Source: Anisakis pegreffii
Taxonomy: Eukaryota > Nematoda > Chromadorea > Rhabditida > Anisakidae
Direction of reading: 5' to 3'
Assembly (NCBI GenBank): GCA_035041965.1
Contig: JAPYMA010000065.1
Location: 1-64,000 of the forward strand
Length of the DNA stretch: 64,000 nucleotides
Notes under the pieces: model-generated
Database searches by the model: none
What the model was told of the DNA's origin: nothing
What the model saw: only the letters and a program-made list of their open reading frames with translations
Position numbers and translations under genes: made by a program
Part shown: in pieces, positions 38,861 to 51,451 of the stretch
Layout: each line of letters begins with the position of its first letter
How positions within the stretch are numbered: the first letter of the stretch is position 1

Positions 38861-40540
38861 TCACTCCGAATTCATCGTAATTATAGTTTCGGCTCGGCTG
38901 ATGCTTTGGTGAATCGCTTTTGTACATTCGTTTAGACGAGGAACACGACTGAACTGAAAAAGCCTCCTAAAGGAATGAAAACAGCATAAATTATTCGGAA
39001 AAATATGATGAGAGTGAAGTGACTGCAGTGAATGAGAATAAAAGCATGATATATTGAAACAATAACGCAATTGGTAACGTTTGGAATGAGAGTAATGAGA
39101 TATTGTGCGAAGTAGACATAAAAATTCAGAAGGATTATGGGAAATGAATAGGGGGTAGAATTGAGTTTTCAATGGAAGAGCTGTTCACAATATGCACAAG
39201 CCAACATTAACACGCATTGCATGCATGCCTACAAAACTTTCCATCTGTGCTCTGTAATGCGTTTTTATTTCTAATTTTCATGATCTCTCAACACTCTCAT
39301 AACTGATTTTGCAAACTACACTATTGTTCCACTGAATCATGATGATTTTCTCAATCCCTTCAGTCGTATCACTGATTCGCTCGCATTCCTTCTTTCTCCG
39401 TGAATGCATACTCCAGAAATTTGCCCACCGTTCAATTTCAACACAGTCGAATTTACAATGAAACGAACGATTTGGCATACTGCGTCAAGGCTACTTTCAG
39501 TTGGAAATAACGCTTGTGCTGATGATTCAGTGGATATCAGTGAACTTAAATCTTAAACTGCTCATGATTATTTTCACAAAGTTCTCTTCGCTAGTCCTGC
39601 AGTTCAAATGAAGGAGTGCATTTAAACACTGCGTTCATCATCTGTTCTGTGCACAGTTGCTTCGGAAATATATTGTAGCCATTACTAATCCGCTTAATGA
39701 AATCTCGTCAAGCTTTGCTCCGTTGACAGTTTGAGTTTTAACACTGTTGCGCAAAGGAATGAGTTATTCAGCAGTCAACGGTCTAATTTCAAATTGTTAC
39801 AGTCAGAACCCATTTCAAATTTCATTAAATTATGCTCACAATCAATTAATTTTTGTTATATATCAGTCTTAATTTCATCGTTTTGTTACAATGTTGATGA
39901 CCGTCCCTGTTATGGACGATTCTATTACGACTGTTTTTATAATATTTAGTGTCTGAATTCTGTTATCTGTAGAGCACAATTTTAATCACCTCGTAACATT
40001 TGAGAATTTCAACAGAATTCTTGCCGAGGAATTCGTTTCGTTTCCTTTCATCCCAGTTATGAGCAAATGAACATTAATCTGTTGAAGTTATACATAAAAA
40101 AAGTTGAGATATTATTGCAGAAAATTTAATTGTTGATGTTTTATCTGACGATGAATTGTATTTGTCTTCTAATATTGTTGATTTGTTTTCAGATTTTGAA
40201 CTGCTCTCATCTGTATGATTTATTGAATAATTGTTCCATAACTAATTATGTATTCTAATTAACGCATCAGTTGGAAAAAGAATGTGTTGGACATGCGACA
40301 TTTCTATATTTAAAAACTTACTGGATTTCTTGAATATTCCAGGATTGAAAAACCGTCGAACACAAAATAAAACCACACAACGGACGCAAAACAAAGACCG
40401 CACAGCAGGAAGGATCCATGCAGATCTTTTGAGTACCTGATTGTAGAACCCATCCCTAGCTGCTCCGTCGTGTTACTGTTTGGCGGTGCATGGTCACCCG
40501 GAAGTTTAGTGATGGAATGCTTGTTTTCGTATATTTTCAT
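38861..40540 (-). CDS. Candidate single-pass membrane protein, unrecognised
   Basis: A tentative four-exon chain joins in phase: 40540-40322, 39692-39655, 39478-39320, 38953-38861. Exon 1 starts with ATG, encodes about 45 polar residues, then one membrane segment (HGSFLLCGLCFASVVWFYFV), and ends at a perfect CCA|GTAAGT donor. The last two exons encode a polar, mostly helical region (RRKKECERISDTTEGIEKII and RVPRLNECTKAIHQSISRAE). I recognise no family. The last two exons alone would make a separate 83-residue protein with its own ATG at 39478, so this may be two small genes. The second exon's ends are the least certain. Confidence 0.4.
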
Positions 40541-41000
40541 TCTTATATTCTTACATCTTTCCCCCTCATATCCCGCTTCCCCTTTGTGTTTCGCAAAAAT
40601 GCTTTACATATTCGTGATCCGCTCGAGAAGATCTACAACATGACATGTATTTCATCCCGAAACGTGGGGGTAAGTTCGTGACCTTCCCTTGCTGGCTATA
40701 CGATCACATGTACAAGCATCAGTATGCTTTGAAATTCCATTGAAAAGGACAGAGCTGACCGGGCCTGACAGGCTCGCTTCGTCCGCGATAATATTCAAAA
40801 GTTTCAGTCATGCGAGTGGTAAACTCGTTTATTCCGTTCTATAGATACATTGGTAATCCAGAGTTGAAAAAGAATGAAAACGTTGAACAATTTGTTCAGA
40901 GTCCAGCAGATCACATTAACAAATGAGTCGTTAAACAAGCACATGCATAAATACGATCACAAATCTGGTCATGTCAAAGTGAAGAACCTAATTGAAGTGT

Positions 41001-44000
41001 TTAATATGCACAAGTTGTATTCAAACTGAGGTGTCGTAAGTCCGATGGTATTGTCCCGAAATCGAATACCCAATAAGCCAAAGTGTTCATATTTGCTATT
41101 GTTATCACGTACACTAACACATTCAATATGATACCAGCAAGTGCCTGCAGTTGAATTACTCTTCAGAAAATTCTCACAGTTCATAGTCTGTTCAAACACG
41201 CACTTCCCAGATCTTTGCAGATACTAGATTGTGATCATTGTGAGAAAAAAAACGCTGTGAATGCTTAAACATTTCCATTTCGGTTCGAAAAATGAAATGC
41301 GTCAGAGACTTTTAGAAAAGCACTGAGCGGCTCACCATTTCAGGTATACTGATGACACCAGCATCGTAAACAATTGCATTGGACGGCGAAGCCATCGGGA
41401 ACATTGACGACAACGAGGGACAGATTGCTGTCGGTAGTCCCAAGTAGAGTGGATGAATATTGAGTGAAATGGCCTGAAATTAGCACAAAAACACAGTTTG
41501 ACAGACGGCAAGCAGAACAAGATGAGTGTTTTGATGAGTTTAGGTTGAACACATTTTGGGAGTCACTGTAAATGACTATCCGGTAGATTTTGTGAGAGAA
41601 TTTCACAGCTTTCGCGCAACAATATCGAGAACAATTCACATAAACGAACCAGATTCAAAGCGATACGCAAGAAGATGGTCGCAACACCAAAATCGCTAAC
41701 AAGCATCCCCATCAGTACAACAATGAGTTGTGCCGATATTGGTGAGGAATGGTCCAATTGATTTCGCGTCCATTCCACTATCACATCTTCCAGACAACTC
41801 TTCTGAAAAGCAAATCACGGTCTGTTTTTGATGAATTTCGCTTCGAAATGATTCCAAAAACTGGCGAATCAGTGAAGAAATGAAACATTTTAACATATCA
41901 TGCATACATTGATATTCGATTGAATGAATTCACACTGAACTGAACTCGATGCAAATGGATCATCTTCAATAATGATCAAATGAACTGATCGAAATCTGTT
42001 AGTTGCATAATCGATGAACAACCGAAACCCAACCTTAACACTCTCACAAATCGCAAACGCTGCACCAACAAGCAGAAGCGTTGACCATGAAAAGCGGTAC
42101 TGAACAGTGCTCCAGCAAAGTAAGCTTTCGTAATGTTCTGCAATGCGAATAATCTCATTTCAAATTCCAAAACTGCAATGCATCAGCTACTCAAAACAAG
42201 CTCTCATTCACTACTATCACCTTCTAAAATCCACCTGATATCACTGTGAAGCAAACTTTTGCTAATAGATAAAGCAAAAGAAACATTATGAATTGTGTAT
42301 TCTCTTATCAGTTAGCGAATGTTGAATTTTAAGGTATTTATTATAAAAAATCAGTGAATACTTTCATAATTTCATACTAGATTTCTTAGCATATTCGTCC
42401 TTAGTTGGTCGGATCATGTGTGAAAATTTTGGTCGCTCTTTTGGCCATGCGAACAAAACAAACACCGTAAAAATTCCAACGTTTGTATCAGTCAGCAAAT
42501 GTCTGAAAACGAAAATTACGTTGAGATGACTTTCGTTCAACTATTCTAAAAGCATTTTCTCGGCTCTTCAACAATTTCGTGGAACGTTCACTGAGTTTCT
42601 CGGCTCATCAATAACAAATAGCATGGAAACAAATTTTTAAAAAATCATCGCAAAATTATTCAGCGAAAGATTAAATTAACTCATTCCATCAGTGGATCGC
42701 AAACTAATGAAGTAGCATTGAAACAGTTTCATAATCCTGTATACCTATTGTTTCCAAAAAATATGTCCGACCATCCAGGAAAGAGTCCCGGTGAGCGAAG
42801 GAACCAAGCAAAAACGGTGAAGAGTGCTATTATAAGCATTGACTTTTCAGCCCAACTGAAATTGAAATTGAATATCATTCGATGTATTCATCTCATAATC
42901 ATGACATATTCTACGCCTTACATTCAGCAACAATATTATCTGTAATGTGCTGTTAACAGTGGTGACCACATATGATGATTTCCCTGTGCTATTCACGGAA
43001 TGTGCTATTCATGTGCTATTTCCCTGTGTTAATTTGATGGAACAGCTTAAAATAAAGTGTTTTATTCGCATAACGTTGGAAAAAATTTTCTTCCATATTA
43101 AACTTTCTTTCTTCGATTGGCACTCTAATCTTACTATTCATGGCTGGGACTTATATATGATGCACGTTATATCGTTTCTTCAATTAGACCTCTGCTTGTT
43201 CACTTGCAAATTCGAGGGCGAGTTAAAGAAGCCGATTTGGCATGCAGAGGTTTTAGCGTGAGACAGGTATGGACATCAATCGGTCAATTAAGCTTTCATA
43301 GTTTGAGGCGAACGAAGTACTAGAAGAAAATGACTTTTAAAGACCTCATTGGCTCCAGCTCTGAGTAAGTCTTGGCGATTCGCGCGTTGAATATTTTCAC
43401 TTGTTGTTTATCGCTTGGTGAGGCCCTCGTGAACAATTTCAGCATTGATCTGGGACCGTAAAATGTTATCTGCAACAATTTATCAGGTGTGTACTAATAC
43501 CAACGAAAAATAAACTCTCTTCACAGAACAGTTTTTCCGTAATGGCGTATCGAATGCAGAAAAGAACTGACCAAAATTGCGAATAGTGAGGCGATTGAAT
43601 AGAATATAATCGCTGGCAGCGCAAACCTCAACCAATTGAAGATTGTCACTTGCGACGACCTTTCATCTACGATTCTGAACTATCACTAATTTATCAATCT
43701 GATCAAACGAAAGCCAAATCACTGTCTCAATAATTTCAACGGTACCATTATTGTATCATTCGTTCCAAACAAAATTTCGATCATAAAAATTATGCGAAGC
43801 TTGAAATTGAGTGTTGGCTATATGAATATAGTTGACAGCTATGGAACTGGCTTGGAACTAGAATAATTTCAAAGTGAACGTACGTGTGGTATAATTCTCT
43901 GAATATCAGATTCGTGCTACTTCCAGTGACCATTGCAGTGCCACCAATGAGTGCACCGTGTGCACATATCAGAACCAGTGTTTTGCACAACGCCCGATCC

Positions 44001-47000
44001 TCGCACGATAGAAGATCGAATTTCAAACGTTCTTTGACGCTATTTCGCGACTTCGATTTTCTGAAAATCCTTAATGTTAGCATATCTAAGCCACCAAGAA
44101 TCCTGTAATATTATCAGCAGGTGAGTTCAGTTTTATTCTGAAAAAGTACGAGAGAAAGAATAGGATGTGGTTGAAAATTGAGCCCATTTCAAACAATCCA
44201 GTCTTCTGATTTCAGTCCAAATCATTGTCAAAAACCAATACATTGGTGCTTTCCTTGTACAAGGCATACGAAAATCAGACGTTTACCCACCCATGTCCAT
44301 GAGTGCCATTCGATTCTACTGAGAACGAACGCGTTTGAATCATCAATTCAAGAATTCTGATCGTAATTGGTAGAGTCAGCGCTGTGGCAGATGTGTTCGT
44401 TACCCAGATGCTACTGCAATTTTATAAGTACGTTAGTTTTTCTTACCACTTAGTGCTTTCACATAAGGTAGTTACATCTTTTCGACTGAATATCTTAAAT
44501 ACCTGATGCAAAGATTGAGTTTCTAACATGAAACCTCAATTTTCTTGACAACAAATCACTTAACATAAGTGAAAACGTTTCAGTGATGATCAGCTTCAAT
44601 AAGCCAACCAAGCAACTGTTTGATGATTGAGCTGTGACAATGAGAAGTTCCAGCAAGGCATGGAACTGACCAAAACATACATCGTTTAGCACTTCTTTTG
44701 AGTTGTTTATTTTAGTTGCTACTCGGCGAACAAATGCCATGTTTGAATTGCTATTATCATGTTTTTCAGCATACCGCAGTTACGAGAAACATTTCAGTCA
44801 GTAAAAATCTGCTATGAAAAATTGAACGGCTCACATGAATGTAACAACGCTTGAGATAGCGATCATAACCGCGAGGGGATAACCACCGAATTTCGATAGT
44901 ACGAACAACGCTAAACGATTGTGCAGATTACTTTCTTCGACTGCCAACGCGATCATCAACGTACAAAGGATCAACAATGATGTATCCTTAACAATCAGAT
45001 TCTCCATTAGAGGATATAAGTGGTCATTCGTTTTCGACAACTTGAAAGCAATTCAACGGAATGTTCCCTGAGGGTGCGATTCAGCTTTAGGAACAACTCA
45101 GCAAAACTGTTTATATAATCTACTTTTTAAAGATCCAATCACATTATTATGCAAATATGGATCACATTGATCACATCAACATGCCATTTATGATTTGCTA
45201 TAATTTCAACATTTGACTCACTCTTACAACGAATTCTTGAAGGTGAAACAGGTGTTGTGAGGTTCTTTCCAGCGTCATGTATATTCACATTTCTATATGG
45301 AAATATTGGAGTTCATAATTTTCTACAGATCAGATTCTATTCATAAGACAATGAGATCTTTTGAAAGAGATCATATCTTTGATACGTATGATGATATCTT
45401 TTGAAATCAGTCAAAGCTTTGGTGATGTGAATACCTTCAGATAGCAGCTGCATATTTCATGTGTTGATATTATGCCGAGTGCCGGAAATATAAGTATGGG
45501 AAGAAGCGCAGTAATCGGAATTGCAACCACTTCAAATAGCCAATAGGACATGATCAAGATAATACCATAAGCGCATTTCAGCGGCTGAAATGAAAATGAA
45601 ATAAACATTGTTGAATGATAAAGCATTGAACCTATCGTAAGGAACCTCTGAGAGTTGGCTTTGAACTCGAATGAAGTTAGTTTTAACAGTGCATATGAAT
45701 TCTGTATCAAATGTTTATTCTAAACAATTTTGTATTTATTTTGATGAATTTCTTGTAAATAACATCTCACTCTCCCTCAAATTATCGTATATGTGGTATT
45801 ATCGATGCCAGATCTAAGATGAAACACTTATAATCATCAATGTATAGTCGTTTTGAATTGAACGGCAACGAACTAACCAAATATGACTTGATTGACAGTA
45901 AACTTTATAAGTCGCAAGGAAATATCTACTGTATGGTGATGCACATTTCGAGAAAAAATTGAAACTGTCACTCTAAGACGGTTGATAATTGTATTTTACA
46001 AGGTGTGTACAATTCTCATACACAAAAACAGTGTAACACCATGACTTTCACTGATAACTTACAATTTAGTCAGTAATTAATTACACCATAATCAGTAGCT
46101 ATTAGTTGCACAGCAATGAAGTTTCAATCATGTAATCATAACAATATTATTATTGTAACATCAACTGAACATGCGTGAATCAGGTGAAAAAACACGAAAA
46201 CATAACTGTGGTTTTAGATGCGAGTTTATAGATCAATGGTTCTCATAGGGGGTGAAATTACCCATTCTGGGTAACTTGGAGGTGCCAAGGGGTAAAGAGG
46301 AGGTCGAGAAATTAGTATTTCGTGCAGTTGTTATATTATGATGGTAGTTGATGGCAACACTCTTCATTCTCCTATTTTCTGAGTATCATTAGCTCGTCAG
46401 GGCCTAACAGAGTTTTCACTCGTTTTAACAGGGTTTTCGTTCTTTTCCTTGATGTTACAATCGCTCTCATAGCTTTTATTACCAAAAGTGTTCTTTTTTG
46501 CTAATTTCTCATTCATTTCACTCAACAATCAAAGTCAAATTCTCATTCTATCAAATACACTCTATTATTGATCATTTGGCTCTCGAACGTTGTTGAGCAA
46601 TAATATTTCAGTGCTGTATTGTTGATTTCGGTTGTCAACACTCGTCAACTTATCCATTAAATAGTATATGCTACAGAATAAGAAACTAATTTGAATTGTG
46701 AAGTGAAATGAGACGAAGTGAGTGAGAAAAACTCATCAAGAGAACGGTATTCGCATGTGATAGCTATGAGAGTGAATGCAACACGTCTGAAAAGAATGAG
46801 AATCCATCTAAATCAGTTTGAAGTGAGCGTGTCATAGACAATAGCCTCTCACGCAATCATAATCGACTGCAGTAATGAGTAACACAACGGTCTAGAACAC
46901 CAATTTCTTTCACGCCGCTGAGAGGTTTCCGTGCCGGTTTTCCGTTTGTTCCTGACGTTGTACGTAGAAGTAGTCAGTTCCCTTATCAGATGAGGGGGTA

Positions 47001-47302
47001 ACGGCGACTTGCCAGATCATCAAAAGGGGTAATGGAGCACCCGAACGTGAGAACCACTGTTATAAATGAATGTTCGCAATGTATTGCTGTTGTATGGTCT
47101 TCGAGTTTAACGAATTTTCTTGACAAAAACCACAATAACAATCACATGAAAACTTTTTCCATGACCAAAATGACCGACGAATAATGAAATGTATCGTAAC
47201 CTTTGAATCAAAAAACAGCAGTGGTGAGAAGAGGAGTGGACCCAGAAAGATCCACAGCACCCGAAAATTTATTCCTCCTCGAATATTACTCAATAAAGAC
47301 AT
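41001..47302 (-). CDS. Divergent SLC13-type sodium/dicarboxylate cotransporter
   Basis: SLC13 (NaDC/NaCT/INDY, nematode nac genes) proteins import citrate, succinate or sulfate with sodium at the plasma membrane. Thirteen exons join in frame: 47302-47201, 45584-45435, 44986-44835, 44413-44291, 44060-43884, 43674-43572, 43469-43345, 42855-42745, 42502-42378, 42137-42034, 41802-41650, 41473-41336, 41144-41001 (568 residues, normal length). Family landmarks: PLKCAYGIILIMSYWLFEVV, ITALLPILIFPALGI, SIWVTNTSATALTLP, ALIGGTAMVTGSSTNLIF, MTWAEKS-like SWAEKSMLII, LPTAICPSLSSMFPMASPSN and a C-terminal LAGIILNVLV...IPSDLR. The two ligand/sodium-binding SNT motifs are altered: the first is TNT and the second region reads SDFGVATIF where SNT-AT is expected. 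Intron 1 contains a complete hAT MITE. Confidence 0.92.
46234..47059 (+). mobile_element. Complete non-autonomous hAT element with target duplication
   Basis: The right end is the reverse complement of CAGTGGTTCTCACGTTCGGG and the left end is CAATGGTTCTCATAGGGGGT. Both fit the hAT (Charlie-like) consensus CAGTGGTTCTCAA. Flanking octamers are TTATAGAT (46226-46233) and TTATAAAT (47060-47067), a 7-of-8 match to the 8-bp duplication made by hAT transposases. It is 826 bp with no transposase frame, so it was mobilised in trans. It sits in intron 1 of the SLC13 gene, about 140 bases from exon 1. Confidence 0.85.
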
Positions 47303-50300
47303 GTTGAGTTAAATTCGAATCGTCCCTCGTCCGAAACTCTCCTCTAAAATAGAATATTTTCATATATTCATTTAAGAGTTGATCGTGAGCAGATTTGATC
47401 GAAACATCGCGTAACATCTCAGTCATTCGAATCCTCTCAAAAAAAAAAAAGGAGCTAAGCGGCATATATATATGATTCTTCGAAAAGCATCTCGCGTTCG
47501 TCAGTGACAGATGCAGTGCACACGGGTGAAAATCAAAGAACGTGAGAAGTTTAGGCGGTTATGAGGAACTTTCCTTGACATGGAATGGAAAACGACAAGA
47601 GGAAAGCCTCATGGAAGAGTGTCAATCACGATTTATTATTATAATCAATCTTACAACTGAGATCAATGAATTTCTTAACTGCGTTATTATCCTGACTGTA
47701 ATATATATGGCCATTGACGTGTACCTACAATGAGCTATTAAACGATTTCAAACATGAGTTTCATCGCAACATTTTTCCACAGAAGATGGCAACGATCTTA
47801 CGAGATAACATGAATTTTGGAGATGTTCGATTACTGCTTAAGGATATTTCAGGTTCTGCTCAGTCAACAAAAGATACTCACTCATAATAGAAGCGACAGT
47901 ATTTTGAAAGTAAGAGTAATATTTCAAAGATATTCGTCGAACAAAGAGTACTATATCTATTTGCTCTACTTAGACGGTGATCTTGACATTCTCGATACTA
48001 TACTGAAATAGTCATGCTGATTTAGTCATCTTGACATATTACGTCACATTCTCATTCGGGATGCAAGAACGGAGCATAACGGCGAAGGCTTTCGAAATTC
48101 ATTCGATTTTTTTCAAATTTACTGCTAACTAACGTTGAACATTACATTATGTGGTCGCAAGCTTTCAATAGGCACTACACCAACAATGAAGAAAAATGAA
48201 TGCACGTTCTACGTATCAGTGATGAATGAATTTCTCGACGCATCTTATCGTACAATAGCTTCAAACTATTGTTGCATGACTTCCAGCAATACGAGGCTCG
48301 AAATTTCAAGTTGAATGTATAAACTTAAGGGACTGCTCAAGTTTCAACATTTGAAAGGGAAATATTTTTACTGAATGAAGTAATAGATAAGCAATTACCC
48401 ATTAAATATTGTTATTTTTTAAACTAAAAGAGAAGATGATCAAAATATGAATAACAAGTCAGTCTTGTGATAAAAATTTCGTCCATATCAACCGGTTCGT
48501 GATGGCATACCGGCGAAAAATGAACTCTTATAATGGTCAATGGGTAGTGTTATGGGTAATTGGTTATTCGGGGCAGTAATTTGTTAAGCACTCTAATTAA
48601 TAACTGCTCGTAATATGAAGCGATAAATTCGGCGCTTGTTTGTGTGAAGCGATAAACAACATGTGAGCCTGTTTTCACGTATGATCGTCAACAACTTACA
48701 AGTTGATGATTTTCTTCGACATTTCCGATAGTGATTGTGATCGGCGATCAATTCGTAAGCTCATCTCGCATGGTTTCCTCAGATTTGATCCAGTAACCAT
48801 GATAAAATGAATACGAAATCGCAGCTACCGAATTGAATGATTTGCATTTTTTACTGTCCGTTCACGAATTCTTCACTCATGATGATCACCAAAAGATGAT
48901 TCATTGTAGCGGTCATGAATTCGAGGTTTTCCCTGTGACATAAAATGTCAGTGAAGTTCACGATAGAAATTTAATTCAATTGCTCACTGAACATTATGCG
49001 GTTAGATTTTGAAGGTGTTTGAACGCAAAACGCATTCATGATTAGGTTTTAAAACCAAATTAATACCAGACAAGCGGTGATGTTGTTTGCATGGGAAAAC
49101 GACTGATTCGCAGTCATGATAAGATGAAATTAGCGACATGAACAAACGGATTTTTACAATTATACCAAATATTTGTTGAGCACTGTGATTAGTGCTTGTA
49201 ATATGAAGCTTTTTTGAGGTAATAATTCGGCGCTTGTTTGTATAGAGCACCGGATTATCTGAATTGCATCAGACAATTGACTTTTCGGTGCCAAATTCGA
49301 ACCAATAATTGAAAGTTCGTTGAAGTTTAGCTCATGCAAGATTCCAAAGATGCGTTCAATTCGGGAGTGTGTTATCAATTTTGAAAACGTCAAATTTGGA
49401 ACGCTCAAGATCACGCAATACAAGAACTGCATTGTATTGGATCTTCCATGAAATGCGTTGTGTTGAAATGAAAAAAGCGGTAAAACGAGAACTGAATGAA
49501 AACAAGTAATTGAATACCGAAAGACACTCCAGCGATACTCGTCCATTTCGATGGGCAAACAGACCCATTATTTGTCGCTAGTCGAAGACGATTTTAAAGC
49601 GTGAATTCACCAAATACGAATGAATGTTCAACGCTCTTCCGGACTATTTATTTGTTACAATTAAACCAAATAATGGGTCTGTTTGTAATTAGACGACGCT
49701 TGTTTTGAATGATTACGATAACAGTTTTTGTTTTTCCGTTGTCTAAACATTAAGAATCAGATTCCATTTGTTTTCTTGATTCTATAGTTGATAATAGTTC
49801 CAGTAATGCGCTTATATCACTAAGCAAATACAGACATCGTTTCGATGGTTTCACAACGAAAATTTTCAGCGAAAAGAAATCAAAGATGACCACTTCATTG
49901 TGTATTTTGGTATGTTCATTATTCAGGTCATATGAAAACATTGGAATTTCGACGTCACTCAGCAATACTCAAAATATTCAGCAAAAACAACTTCACTATC
50001 AAAATTTCAACACAATTGATAGTGTGCACGATCAAAGATGATCACGTTGTCACTAAGCAAATACCAAATATTTTGATATTTTTATCAGCTGGTCGCAAAT
50101 ATGTCTGATTAACAAATGCAATCAGCAGATCTCTTGATTAACAAATATAGATCTTGTCTCTTAATCAACAAATACACATGTCTATTCGTATGGTATTATA
50201 GTTAATTCATTAGCAAATTAGATATCAATGTCCTCAATCAAAATTCTATCTGGTTTCTGAAGAATCTTCAAGTGAGATGATCATTACTTTTTTAAAATCA

Positions 50301-50649
50301 CTTTTGATTACTACTTTTTAGGAGAGCTATTCTTAGAAACACATTAACATTCAGCTACTGATTCGGCTCACAATCAGTGAGCCGAATCCTCAGCTCAATC
50401 GCCAGCGAGAAATTCATCCGCATCGGTTGAGTTCTTCGTTCCTTGTTGGACAATCCACTGATATCCGAATCTCTTTCCATTCAACGATCCATCTTCTCAA
50501 CTTTTCAAACATCATCTATGATATTTCACTCGGGTTGCATTCAGAACTTTTAATGACCGTTTCAACAGTACGCTTCATCCCAATGTCACTCTAACTAAAG
50601 TGAGCACAAGAGAATCCTTAAAAAACAGCCAGAACCTCAAAATCAGTAT
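47303..50649. other. Gap with scattered exon-like frames and repeats
   Basis: There is no firm gene. Short plus-strand frames with coding-like composition lie at 47511-47733, 47786-47888 (after TTTTTCCACAG, starting MATILRDNMNFGDVRLLLKD), about 47940-48011 and 48188-48310, but I could not chain them. About 70 bases at 48580-48650 recur at 49167-49240 (AATTCGGCGCTTGTTTGT in both). A perfect 18-bp inverted repeat (AAACAGACCCATTATTTG, 49557-49574 and 49667-49684) encloses 92 bases. Overlapping minus frames at 49160-49568 may be a decayed element. Confidence 0.35.
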
Positions 50650-51087
50650 TTAATCTGCACAATTCATTTCACTGAATCTTTGAAATCTAATCGACTGAAC
50701 ACCCAAATATGGAACTGAGGAAATATGAACACTTAAATGTAGAGTAAAAGTAACGGCTACAGAACAGATCCTGTCAAATTTCTGCGCAAACTGCAGGAAG
50801 CGACGTTCCACACGCCATTTCGTTCACTTTGATTGCTATCTTCCAGTCGTCTCGTCTACCCATTGGAAGGCCTCAAATTTCACACAAACCTGCACAAACC
50901 GGATCATGCATTTCCGACTGATTATTTGTTGACGACACTCAGTGAATAGTTTGAATAAAACGCAACACATTAATTGTAGTTTTGCTGGAAAGTAAACTTT
51001 ATCAACATGTGTACATGAATCGAGAATTGCAAACAAGAGCACTGCAGCAGACATAGTTGGCAGTAATAATGAGATTAATACATTCAA
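50650..51087 (-). CDS. Candidate small secreted or membrane protein, unrecognised
   Basis: Two exons join in phase: 51087-50890 and 50790-50650, giving 112 residues. The N-terminus looks like a signal peptide or membrane segment (MNVLISLLLPTMSAAVLLFA). Several cysteines follow (LMCC, TEC, RKC, RIC), spaced as in small helical secreted proteins, and exon 1 ends at CAG|GTTTGT. The second exon begins after CTTCCTGCAG and ends in a stop. No family is recognised. It may be chance; only the splice phase and composition support it. Confidence 0.33.
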
Positions 51088-51297
51088 ATTTGTTTTGATA
51101 TTATATTTGATGAACGGAGAGGAATTCCCTAAAATTGCACGTGTTTATACCATAATGAAATACAATTGCTATAATATCTAATCGCATTACATACTAATAA
51201 AGCAATAACACAACAAAATTTGCATTTGAAATGTTGAATGCAATCAAAAAATTGATATCGCATTTCAATGAGGATAAAGCGATTAGGGAATGTATTG

Positions 51298-51414
51298 TTA
51301 TAAGTGGAAGTTAGTTGAATAAACATACAAATAACACAGGAAGAAAGCAATGAGGAGTCCCCACAGCTCAAATCCCACATTGAACAAATGCAAGGCACAA
51401 TTGCGTTCCGACAA

Positions 51415-51451
<37 letters not shown>

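Noticed and set aside
40310..40480. Possible last exon of the SLC13 gene
   Set aside because: The SLC13 C-terminus (AGIILNVLV...IPSDLR, stop at 41001) is found upstream at 41144-41001, so this segment belongs elsewhere.
49160..49568. Overlapping 132- and 70-codon minus frames
   Set aside because: Two frames compete over the same bases, there is no start or splice context, and no family is recognised; kept only as a note on a possible decayed element.
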